A stretch of DNA of 5,046 nt, from contig JAFLCF010000280.1 in the NCBI GenBank assembly GCA_017303735.1, positions 1-5,046 of the forward strand. Reading direction: 5' to 3'. A program made the translations under genes and the position numbers. Origin of the DNA: Anaerolineae bacterium (lineage in GTDB: Bacteria; Chloroflexota; Anaerolineae; Anaerolineales; Villigracilaceae). Below, in pieces: positions 1-5,046 of this stretch (position 1 is the stretch's first letter; each line of letters opens with the position of its first letter). The notes under the pieces are model-generated. The model saw only the letters and a list, made by a program, of their open reading frames with translations, ran no database searches and was not told the origin of the DNA.

Positions 1-227
1 TGCTGTTATCTGCCATTGGCACGGCTTTTGGAATTTTAGGCGGCTTGTATCTCGGCTATGTGCTTGTCGTTTCGATGGAAGGTATCTTCCCCTTGGGCTA
101 CACCTTCCCCTTGAGCGGAATTTTGACGGCAATAGCGATTGGTTTGTTATTCGGCGTGTTTGCTGCCTTCATCCCTGCCTGTCAGGCGGCTGGTATGAAT
201 GTGGTCGATGCGTTGCGATATGAATAG
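1..227 (+). CDS. FtsX-type ABC transporter permease, C-terminal fragment (5' end outside window)
   Basis: The open frame enters from the left edge (first full codon at base 3) and stops with TAG at 225-227, giving the last 74 residues of a longer protein. Two hydrophobic stretches are visible, about residues 1-24 and 40-60 of the fragment, separated by a short polar loop. They fit the last two membrane helices of a MacB/FtsX permease. The end of the protein, AFIPACQAAGMNVVDALRYE, matches the family's closing motif, in which a YPA-like sequence is followed by a short helix and a (V/A)EALR(Y)E-like tail. Known members pair with a LolD/MacB ATPase to form the membrane part of a mechanotransmitting ABC exporter. 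The ending resembles MacB/SalY-type permeases more than the LolC/E-like endings of the next two genes. It lies 23 bases upstream of permease A, so they are probably co-transcribed. The subfamily and full length cannot be judged from this fragment. Confidence 0.85.
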   Translation, partial: LLSAIGTAFGILGGLYLGYVLVVSMEGIFPLGYTFPLSGILTAIAIGLLFGVFAAFIPACQAAGMNVVDALRYE

Positions 228-237
228 TTTGGTCTAA

Positions 238-244
238 AAGGAGA
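238..244 (+). promoter_or_regulatory. Ribosome binding site of permease A
   Basis: AAGGAGA lies 6 bases before the ATG at 251. It is a near-complete Shine-Dalgarno sequence and fixes that ATG as the start of permease A. No promoter is visible in the 23-base gap, which supports read-through from the upstream permease gene. Confidence 0.8.
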
Positions 245-250
245 TTTAGT

Positions 251-1480
251 ATGAATATTTTTCTACGCCTCGCCTGGCGAAACGTGTGGCGACAACGCCG
301 CAAAACATTTCTGATCGCCATCGGCATGGGGGTGACGATGTCTCTGCTGGTCTTTTATGATGGGCTGATCGGTGGTTTCGAGCAAGCGATCTATGGCAAT
401 GCCATTCAATTACTGGGTGGCAATATTCAAGTCCATGCGCCGGGGTACAGCGACAAAGCCGGGCGCAAGCCGCTTTTGCCGATGGAGAATCCCGACGCGG
501 TGGTCCAAGCCGCCGAAGCGCAACCAAACGTCGTTGTGGCATCGAAGCGTATTGTCACTGGCGGGTTGATCACCAACCGTGAAGGTGCGTTTGCCGTTTC
601 CATTGTCGGTATCGAGCCGGATAAGGAAGGCAAGATCACGCCAGTTTCACAGAATATTTCCCTGGGGCGTTATCTTCTGCCAGATGATGGTGATGTCATT
701 GTCATTGGTCAGGGGCTTGCCACATCGATGGATATTACTGTGGGAGACCGCGTTACCATGGTGGGCAACTCAAAGAATGAGCAGACACGTCAGCGCACCA
801 TGACGGTGATCGGTATCTTCGATGTGGGTGTGCCTTCGGTGGAGAAAGGTACCATTTATGTGTCGCTTGCTGAAGCCCAAAGCCTCTTTGGCTTGGATGG
901 CAAAGTGACCGAAGTGGTCATCTCTCTCAAGCAGATCGGGCAGGAACCGGGTGTGATGAACGCCATTAACGCTGCCGCACCTGGGTACGAAGTGATGAGC
1001 TGGGAAACCAGCATCCCTGATCTCAAGCAGACGATGGATATGAAGACCGGTGTGATGAGTTACTTTGGCATCTTCATGCTGAGCATTGCCGCCATTGGTA
1101 TTTTGAACCTTTTGATGATGGCCGTCTTTGAACGCACGCGTGAGATCGGTATTGTGGGTGCGCTTGGGTTGAAACCACGCGAGATCACCTTCCTCTTTTT
1201 GTTGGAAGGCATCTTGATCGGTGTGATGGGCGCGGTCATTGGCGCTGCATTGGGCACATTGATCAATGGCATTCTCGGCATCTACGGGTTGAGTTACAGC
1301 CAATTTGCCAACCTGACCGAATATACCGCCCTCATCAACGGCAGTATTTATCCGCAGTTGGTGCCGCTAAAAGTTTTGCAACATGCGTTGACGGTGGCGA
1401 TCATTGCAGCATTGGCTTCTATTTACCCCGCCATCGAGGCATCACGCCGTGAACCGGCTGAGGCGCTGCATTACGTTTAA
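251..1480 (+). CDS. FtsX/MacB-type ABC transporter permease (LolC/E-like), permease A
   Basis: This 409-residue integral membrane protein is the expected length for a four-helix FtsX/LolE-type permease. The N-terminus carries the basic amphipathic stretch AWRNVWRQRRKTF (residues 8-20), then TM1 at about 20-36. A large extracytoplasmic MacB-like domain (about 40-265) follows. TM2 is at about 267-292, TM3 at about 313-340 and TM4 at about 374-393. Between TM2 and TM3 lies [20 protein letters not shown] (293-312), the cytoplasmic coupling segment that is the family's most conserved part and contacts the ATPase. The C-terminus has the usual IYPAIEASRREPAEAL motif. The start ATG has a good ribosome binding site 6 bases upstream. 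Together with permease B it probably forms the membrane dimer driven by the ATPase at 2796. Family members extract lipoproteins, export peptides or macrolides, or transmit force across the membrane. The substrate here is unknown. Confidence 0.95.
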   Translation: MNIFLRLAWRNVWRQRRKTFLIAIGMGVTMSLLVFYDGLIGGFEQAIYGNAIQLLGGNIQVHAPGYSDKAGRKPLLPMENPDAVVQAAEAQPNVVVASKRIVTGGLITNREGAFAVSIVGIEPDKEGKITPVSQNISLGRYLLPDDGDVIVIGQGLATSMDITVGDRVTMVGNSKNEQTRQRTMTVIGIFDVGVPSVEKGTIYVSLAEAQSLFGLDGKVTEVVISLKQIGQEPGVMNAINAAAPGYEVMSWETSIPDLKQTMDMKTGVMSYFGIFMLSIAAIGILNLLMMAVFERTREIGIVGALGLKPREITFLFLLEGILIGVMGAVIGAALGTLINGILGIYGLSYSQFANLTEYTALINGSIYPQLVPLKVLQHALTVAIIAALASIYPAIEASRREPAEALHYV

Positions 1481-1485
1481 TATAA

Positions 1486-1549
1486 AAACCTGACAGGTTT
1501 CATTCACAGAACTCTGATGTGAAGAGTTTCATGAAAACCTGTCAGGTTT
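1486..1549 (+). repeat. Palindromic intergenic element with two inverted 15-base units
   Basis: Unit 1, AAACCTGACAGGTTT (1486-1500), and unit 2, AAACCTGTCAGGTTT (1535-1549), are each perfect 7-1-7 palindromes and are exact reverse complements of each other. The match extends inward: TCAT at 1500-1503 pairs with ATGA at 1531-1534, with one bulged base. A further inner stem joins AACTCT (1510-1515) to AGAGTT (1523-1528) around a 7-base loop. The RNA could therefore fold either as one long hairpin or as two small ones. The element fills most of the 80-base gap between permeases A and B, and its right end directly abuts the ribosome binding site of permease B. It has no terminator-like T-run. From memory, repeats of this kind recur between genes in Chloroflexota, but that was not checked. 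It may be a REP- or MITE-like element, an RNA control structure, or a protein-binding site. Confidence 0.85.
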
Positions 1550-1554
1550 GGAGA
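1550..1554 (+). promoter_or_regulatory. Ribosome binding site deciding the start of permease B
   Basis: GGAGA lies 6 bases before the ATG at 1561, immediately after the right arm of the palindromic element. It favours ATG 1561 over the in-frame GTG at 1519 and ATG at 1531, both of which lie inside the palindromic element without a comparable upstream signal. Confidence 0.8.
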
Positions 1555-1560
1555 AATCTT

Positions 1561-2778
1561 ATGATGAACTATTTCAAAATGGCATATCGCAATTTAGGCA
1601 GGCATCGCCGCCGCACCTTCCTTTCGGGGTTGGCGCTGGCGTTGGGCACAGCCCTGCTGATGTTCGTTGCCGCATTCTTTACCGGTGAGATGCGCAGTTC
1701 CATGGAAACCACCCTGCGACTCAATACCGGTCACATTCAAATTCAAGATGCGGATTATGACCCCGATAAACTCAGTGTGGCATGGGAATACCTGATCGAA
1801 AACCCGGATCAAACCGCGGCGCAGGTTGCTTTGCTCGACCCGGTGCTTGTGGCTACGCCGAGACTTTTAGCAAGCGGCATCGTTTCTGTCGGCGAGGAAT
1901 CGGCTGGGGTGCAGATCATGGGCGTCGTTCCAGACTCTGCGGCGAATGATCCCTATCGTAACCTTGTCGCAGGTGAATTCATCACGGCAGATGATCGTGA
2001 AGGCATCGTCATCGGCTTGCCATTGGCAGAAAGCTTAGGGCTCACCGCAGGCGACACGCTCAACTTGCTGGTCAACACCTCCGAAGGTGATGTAGATGAA
2101 CAGCAGTTCACGATTCGGGGTGTGTTCACCACGGGTACATCTGCTTACGACAAGGGTGTGGTCTTCCTGCCGCTTGCCAAGGCACAAGCCTTCTCCGGCG
2201 CAGATAATCACGCCAGCCAGATCTTCGTCCTGTTGAAAGACCGTGAACAGGCAGATGCAGTGGCGGCTGCGATCCAAGGCGGCGGCTACAAAGTGCAGAC
2301 GTGGGAAGAGATGAACCAATTGCTGGTGTTGGTCAACGATTTTTCAGATGCATATCTGGTCGTGATCAATCTCATTATCCTTGGGGTCACGTCAACGGTG
2401 ATTGTCAATACGTTGTTGATGTCGGTCTTTGAGCGCACACGTGAGATCGGTATCCTTTCCTCCATCGGCATGAAAGGCAGGCAGGTGGTTGCCTTGTTCC
2501 TGGCAGAAGCATCGTTGCTTGCGCTTGGCGGCATCACGGCAGGAAGCCTGATTGGCTGGGCGATCTCGGCATATTTCAGCAGGGTCGGTATTTACTTTGG
2601 CGATCTTGGCGTTAGCGGCGATATGCTTTTGAACGATCGCATCTACACTACCCTCACACTTGATTCTGCGATCAACCTCATCGTCACTGCGTTTTTGATC
2701 ACAGTGTTTACATCGTTATACCCGGCTCGCATGGCATCTCGTATGGAGCCTGTTGAAGCCTTGCGCGGCGCGCAATAA
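1561..2778 (+). CDS. FtsX/MacB-type ABC transporter permease (LolC/E-like), permease B
   Basis: With the ATG at 1561 this is a 405-residue protein, similar in length and layout to permease A. The N-terminal segment [13 protein letters not shown] (8-20) lines up directly with AWRNVWRQRRKTF of permease A. TM1 is at about 20-40 and an extracytoplasmic MacB-like domain covers about 45-260. TM2 is at about 264-288 and is followed by the coupling segment [20 protein letters not shown] (289-308). TM3 is at about 309-337 and TM4 at about 370-387. The protein ends with [16 protein letters not shown]. The frame is open back to a GTG at 1519, but the extra 14 residues would be encoded by the repeat element, have no counterpart in permease A and lack a good ribosome binding site. 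ATG 1564 is also possible. A and B look like an ancient tandem duplication, which suggests a heterodimeric membrane unit of LolC/LolE style. It ends 17 bases before the ATPase gene. Confidence 0.95.
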   Translation: MMNYFKMAYRNLGRHRRRTFLSGLALALGTALLMFVAAFFTGEMRSSMETTLRLNTGHIQIQDADYDPDKLSVAWEYLIENPDQTAAQVALLDPVLVATPRLLASGIVSVGEESAGVQIMGVVPDSAANDPYRNLVAGEFITADDREGIVIGLPLAESLGLTAGDTLNLLVNTSEGDVDEQQFTIRGVFTTGTSAYDKGVVFLPLAKAQAFSGADNHASQIFVLLKDREQADAVAAAIQGGGYKVQTWEEMNQLLVLVNDFSDAYLVVINLIILGVTSTVIVNTLLMSVFERTREIGILSSIGMKGRQVVALFLAEASLLALGGITAGSLIGWAISAYFSRVGIYFGDLGVSGDMLLNDRIYTTLTLDSAINLIVTAFLITVFTSLYPARMASRMEPVEALRGAQ

Positions 2779-2795
2779 AGGAAAGGAGAAATAAA

Positions 2796-3479
2796 ATGGA
2801 AGTCGCAAAAGTTACGAACGTTACTCGCTTGTATAAGATCGGTCAAATGGAAACACGCGCATTGAATGGCGTCAGCCTTGGCATCAACGACGGCGAGTTT
2901 ACAGCACTGGTAGGTCCTTCGGGTTCAGGCAAGACCACTCTCTTGCAACTCTTCGGTTGCCTCGACCAGCCCACCTCTGGCAGTGTGGTCATCAATGGCA
3001 GGGAAACCACTAACTTAAATCGCAATCAACGTGCCGATTTGCGCAAGGAAACCATTGGCTTCGTCTTTCAATTCTTTGCACTGATCCCGACTCTGACTGC
3101 CTATGAAAACGTGGAAATGCCGCTCTTATTGACCGGTAAAAGTGCGTCTGAACGCAAGCAGCGCGTTATGGATTTGCTCAGTGCAGTAGATCTTTCAGAT
3201 CGTGCGCATCATCGCCCCGATCAGCTTTCAGGCGGACAACAACAGCGCGTTGCTGTTGCCCGGGCGCTGGCGACAAATCCCAAAATGATCCTCGCCGATG
3301 AACCGACCGCCAACCTCGACACCACCAATGGGGAGCAGGTGATGGAGATCATGAAAAAGTTGAATACGGATACCGGCGTGACCTTTGTGTTCGCCACACA
3401 CGATTCGCGGGTTATCAAATACGCTTCGCGCGTCGTTACATTGGAAGATGGTGTGATTGTGAAGGATTCCAAGGGTTAA
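2796..3479 (+). CDS. ABC transporter ATP-binding protein (LolD/MacB-like)
   Basis: This 227-residue cytoplasmic ATPase has the standard length for the LolD/MacB group and no fused membrane domain. All nucleotide-binding motifs are intact: aromatic A-loop Tyr13, Walker A GPSGSGKT (40-47), Q-loop Gln92 in [18 protein letters not shown], signature LSGGQ (144-148), Walker B MILADE (164-169) with catalytic Glu169, D-loop NLD (173-175) and switch His202. The Q-loop region with [17 protein letters not shown] is characteristic of ATPases that serve FtsX-type permeases. The start ATG has AAAGGAGA at 2782-2789, 7 bases upstream of it when counted from GGAG. The gene lies 17 bases after permease B and no promoter is visible between them, so it is probably translated from the same mRNA as the permeases. 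It should hydrolyse ATP as a dimer and drive permeases A and B, and possibly also the permease cut at the left edge. Confidence 0.97.
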   Translation: MEVAKVTNVTRLYKIGQMETRALNGVSLGINDGEFTALVGPSGSGKTTLLQLFGCLDQPTSGSVVINGRETTNLNRNQRADLRKETIGFVFQFFALIPTLTAYENVEMPLLLTGKSASERKQRVMDLLSAVDLSDRAHHRPDQLSGGQQQRVAVARALATNPKMILADEPTANLDTTNGEQVMEIMKKLNTDTGVTFVFATHDSRVIKYASRVVTLEDGVIVKDSKG

Positions 3480-3498
3480 AGTTGAAGTAGACAAAACC

Positions 3499-3527
3499 TT
3501 TGCAAAAACTGTGCAATCCGGTATAAT
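3499..3527 (+). promoter_or_regulatory. Sigma-70-type promoter for the adaptor genes
   Basis: A perfect TATAAT -10 box lies at 3522-3527. A weaker -35 candidate, TTTGCA, lies at 3499-3504 with a 17-base spacer; TTGCAA at 3500-3505 with a 16-base spacer is an alternative. Transcription would start near 3533-3535, leaving a leader of about 34 bases before the ATG at 3568. The promoter lies just after the ATPase gene, so the two adaptors can be expressed separately from the permease and ATPase genes. The -10 box falls inside the loop of an inverted repeat, which suggests regulated initiation. The promoter is predicted from sequence only. Confidence 0.65.
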
Positions 3528-3554
3528 CTGGACATATCACGGATTACACAGTTT
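3506..3554 (+). repeat. 15-base inverted repeat flanking the -10 box; possible operator or RNA hairpin
   Basis: The left arm AAACTGTGCAATCCG (3506-3520) and right arm CGGATTACACAGTTT (3540-3554) are complementary at 14 of 15 positions; the exception is C3514 opposite A3546. The 19-base spacer holds the TATAAT box and the expected transcription start. The arms could be half-sites of an operator for a dimeric or tetrameric repressor acting on the adaptor promoter. Alternatively, on mRNA reading through from the ATPase gene, they could form a hairpin that ends one base before the GGAGAA ribosome binding site. There is no T-run after the right arm, so an intrinsic terminator is unlikely. No binding protein is recognisable in the window. 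Confidence 0.8.
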
Positions 3555-3560
3555 GGAGAA
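3555..3560 (+). promoter_or_regulatory. Ribosome binding site deciding the start of adaptor 1
   Basis: GGAGAA lies 7 bases before the ATG at 3568. The in-frame GTG at 3511 lies within the inverted repeat and upstream of the -10 box, so it cannot be the start on mRNA made from this promoter. Starting at 3568 also puts the lipoprotein signal peptide exactly at the N-terminus. Confidence 0.85.
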
Positions 3561-3567
3561 ATTAAGA

Positions 3568-4404
3568 ATGAAGAAAGTCTTTTTGGTAGTTGTTAGTGTG
3601 CTGGCGATCACATTGTCAGCGTGTGGTCAGGCTCAGGAAGCAGAAGCAGTTCCCACCGTCGTGTTGGAGGCGGGCGAAGCTTCCCCATCGAATGAAACCC
3701 AATCTTCCAGTGGAGATTCGGTCGCTGCATCAGGCGTCGTGGTTCCATTACAAGATGCAAATTTATCTTTTACAAACATCGGTCGTGTGACTGAGGTGAA
3801 TGTAAACGTTGGCGATAAAGTGAGTGCGGGTGATGTGTTGGTGAAGCTCGATACTGCTATTTTAGAAGCGCGGGTTCGCGAAGCCGAAGCCAACCTGGCG
3901 TATGCGCAGATTAGCCTTGAGTATTTGATTCGCAACGTTGGGTGTAAGGGTGTCGGTTGTGCTCCATTTCAACAACAATTGGATGTCGCCAATAATGACG
4001 TTGCCAAGTCTCAAGCCTTAGTGGACTCTGCCAAGGCGGTCCTCGCCGCTCAATCGGATCTGACCGCGCCGTTTGCTGGTACCGTTATATCGGTCGATAT
4101 CGCCCCGTATGAGACGGTCACCCCCGGGCAGGTCGTCATTGTGTTGGGCGATCTTTCCAAATATCAGATCGAAACCACCGACTTGAGTGAACGCGATGTG
4201 ACTCAAGTGCAGATCGGTCAGCCTGCCACTGTTTTCATCGAAGCCTTGAACGGAGATTTCACAGGTAAGGTTGTGGATGTGGCTCGTATCTCCTCTGAGA
4301 TCGGTGGGGACGTAGTCTATAAAGTGACCATTGAACTGGATGAACAACCGGCTGGCTTGCTCTGGGGCATGAGCGCCGATGTTGAAATTAGCGTGGGCGA
4401 GTGA
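3568..4404 (+). CDS. Lipoprotein membrane-fusion (HlyD/MacA-like) periplasmic or extracytoplasmic adaptor 1
   Basis: This 278-residue protein begins with a lipoprotein signal peptide: KK at 2-3, a hydrophobic core and the lipobox LSAC, with Cys19 predicted to be lipidated. A Ser/Glu-rich linker runs to about residue 53. The first half of the biotinyl-lipoyl-like domain (about 54-95, with VGDKVSAGDVLVKLD) follows, then an alpha-hairpin (about 96-162). The second lipoyl half (about 163-195) starts with LTAPFAG, and a beta-barrel domain (about 196-278) contains TTDLSERD and IGQPATVFIEAL. This is the usual order for HlyD/MacA/RND-type adaptors, though the protein is shorter than typical MacA and its hairpin is short. 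Cys126 and Cys131 (GCKGVGC) sit at the predicted hairpin turn and could form a disulfide. It probably binds the extracytoplasmic domains of the permeases. It has its own promoter, and adaptor 2 starts 7 bases after its stop. Confidence 0.92.
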   Translation: MKKVFLVVVSVLAITLSACGQAQEAEAVPTVVLEAGEASPSNETQSSSGDSVAASGVVVPLQDANLSFTNIGRVTEVNVNVGDKVSAGDVLVKLDTAILEARVREAEANLAYAQISLEYLIRNVGCKGVGCAPFQQQLDVANNDVAKSQALVDSAKAVLAAQSDLTAPFAGTVISVDIAPYETVTPGQVVIVLGDLSKYQIETTDLSERDVTQVQIGQPATVFIEALNGDFTGKVVDVARISSEIGGDVVYKVTIELDEQPAGLLWGMSADVEISVGE

Positions 4405-4411
4405 GGCCGGC

Positions 4412-5046
4412 ATGAAGCGAACGTTGTTTCTTTTGGCTGGCTTGCTTTTGTTCACGGCTTGCTCCAGTCCGGCACCTGAAGAAACGGCTGCCACAGCCGT
4501 GCCGACAGAGGAAGAAGTTACCTTTTCTTCGCCAGATGTTGTTATTGCCTCTGCAGATGTGGAACCGGTTCAGGTCTCACACCTCGGCTTTACGCTCTCG
4601 GCGTTGGTCAAGGAAGTTGCTGTTGCTGAAGGTGACCTGATCAAAGCTGGCGATACGCTAATGGTGTTGAACACACCCGACCTTGAGTATGCCGTCATCT
4701 CTGCTGAAGCAAATTACAATGCTCGCGCTCAGGCGGCTCAATTGCAAAAAGCCGATAAAGTTTTGTATGTGGACCCAAACACAGGCAAGCGGAGTTGGTA
4801 TAGCCTGCCGCGTGAGGTGTTCTTAAAAGCTCAAGCCCAAGCCGACCAGGCAAAAGCTGCCTGGGATACGGCTTCTGCTACCTTTGCTCAATCTACATTG
4901 ACCGCACCTTTTGATGGAGTGGTTGTGGATGTTGCCGTAATTCCCGGCGAATTGGTGCAGGCGAATCAAGTTGTCATCACCATCGCCGACTTGAACAACC
5001 TGCAAATCACCACCACCGATCTGAGCGAGCGCGACATTGTTCGTGT
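4412..5046 (+). CDS. Lipoprotein membrane-fusion (HlyD/MacA-like) adaptor 2, 3' end outside window
   Basis: An ATG at 4412, 7 bases after the stop of adaptor 1, opens a frame that stays open to the right edge (211 full codons). GAGG at 4403-4406, overlapping the upstream stop codon, is the likely ribosome binding site. The protein starts with a lipoprotein signal peptide, KRT followed by a Leu-rich core and FTAC. Cys17 is the likely lipidated residue, although Phe at lipobox position -3 is less usual than Leu. An Ala/Pro/Thr/Glu linker follows to about residue 40, then the first lipoyl half (about 45-87, with VAEGDLIKAGDTLMVL) and an alpha-hairpin (about 88-160). The second lipoyl half begins at LTAPFDG (163-169), and the start of the beta-barrel carries TTDLSERD (201-208). 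The same motifs in adaptor 1 mark the two as paralogues. The hairpin turn differs: it has DPNTGKRSWYSLPRE and no cysteines. The two adaptors are probably co-translated and may form mixed rings. Confidence 0.9.
   Translation, partial: MKRTLFLLAGLLLFTACSSPAPEETAATAVPTEEEVTFSSPDVVIASADVEPVQVSHLGFTLSALVKEVAVAEGDLIKAGDTLMVLNTPDLEYAVISAEANYNARAQAAQLQKADKVLYVDPNTGKRSWYSLPREVFLKAQAQADQAKAAWDTASATFAQSTLTAPFDGVVVDVAVIPGELVQANQVVITIADLNNLQITTTDLSERDIVR

Noticed and set aside
770..1303. A 177-codon open frame on the minus strand within permease A
   Set aside because: It is fully antisense to a well-supported permease. Its His- and Gln-rich translation shows no recognisable domain, and no ribosome binding site or gap favours it, so it is a shadow of the real gene.
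1481..1486. TATAAA after the permease A stop codon as a -10 box for permease B
   Set aside because: No plausible -35 hexamer lies 16-18 bases upstream (this is the GC-rich end of permease A), so the match is probably chance in an A/T-rich gap.
1486..1549. The two 15-base units as a CRISPR array
   Set aside because: There are only two units, in inverted orientation, each far shorter than a CRISPR repeat, and no spacer series or cas gene is present.
1486..1549. The palindromic element as an intrinsic terminator of the permease A transcript
   Set aside because: Neither arm is followed by a run of T; the right arm runs into GGAGAAATC. Permease B also has no evident promoter of its own, so termination here is unlikely.
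3506..3554. The inverted repeat as a terminator of the ATPase gene
   Set aside because: There is no T-run after the right arm, and the loop holds a clear -10 box, so operator or leader structure fits better.
4018..4494. A 158-codon open frame on the minus strand spanning the end of adaptor 1 and the start of adaptor 2
   Set aside because: It lies antisense to two clear adaptor genes, has no recognisable domain, and would have to start inside the signal-peptide region of adaptor 2.

Overview
The window holds part of one plus-strand gene cluster for an ABC export system of the MacB/LolCDE type. In order it contains: the last 74 codons of an FtsX-type permease, two complete and mutually paralogous FtsX/MacB-type permeases, a complete LolD/MacB-like ATPase, a complete lipoprotein adaptor (membrane fusion protein, MFP), and the first 211 codons of a second lipoprotein adaptor cut off by the right edge. 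No RNA genes, CRISPR arrays, transposase genes or minus-strand genes are supported.

The organism is a bacterium with roughly balanced base composition. Both adaptors start with a lipoprotein signal peptide rather than an N-terminal membrane helix, and their alpha-hairpins are short. No outer-membrane channel gene is visible. Together with a palindromic intergenic element of the AAACCTG-n-CAGGTTT kind, this suggests to me a Chloroflexota (Anaerolineae-like) bacterium. That assignment is an inference from style, not from a marker gene.

Layout: positions 1-227 are the permease tail. After 23 bases comes permease A (251-1480). An 80-base gap holds a palindrome-rich element ending exactly at the ribosome binding site of permease B (1561-2778). 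After 17 bases comes the ATPase (2796-3479). An 88-base gap carries a consensus-like sigma-70 promoter, with its -10 box inside the loop of a 15-base inverted repeat. It is followed by adaptor 1 (3568-4404) and, 7 bases later, adaptor 2 (4412 to the edge).

Working model: the ATPase energises a dimer of FtsX-type permeases (A with B, or homodimers), and the lipid-anchored adaptors work with the large extracytoplasmic domains of the permeases to move a substrate out of or away from the membrane. The substrate cannot be read from the sequence. The adaptors appear able to be transcribed independently of the permease/ATPase genes. The most unusual features are the two inverted-repeat gaps, which share the same 12-base junction at the ribosome binding site, and a paired-cysteine motif at the hairpin tip of adaptor 1. 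The gene content itself is a familiar class of exporter, so I do not claim a new system.
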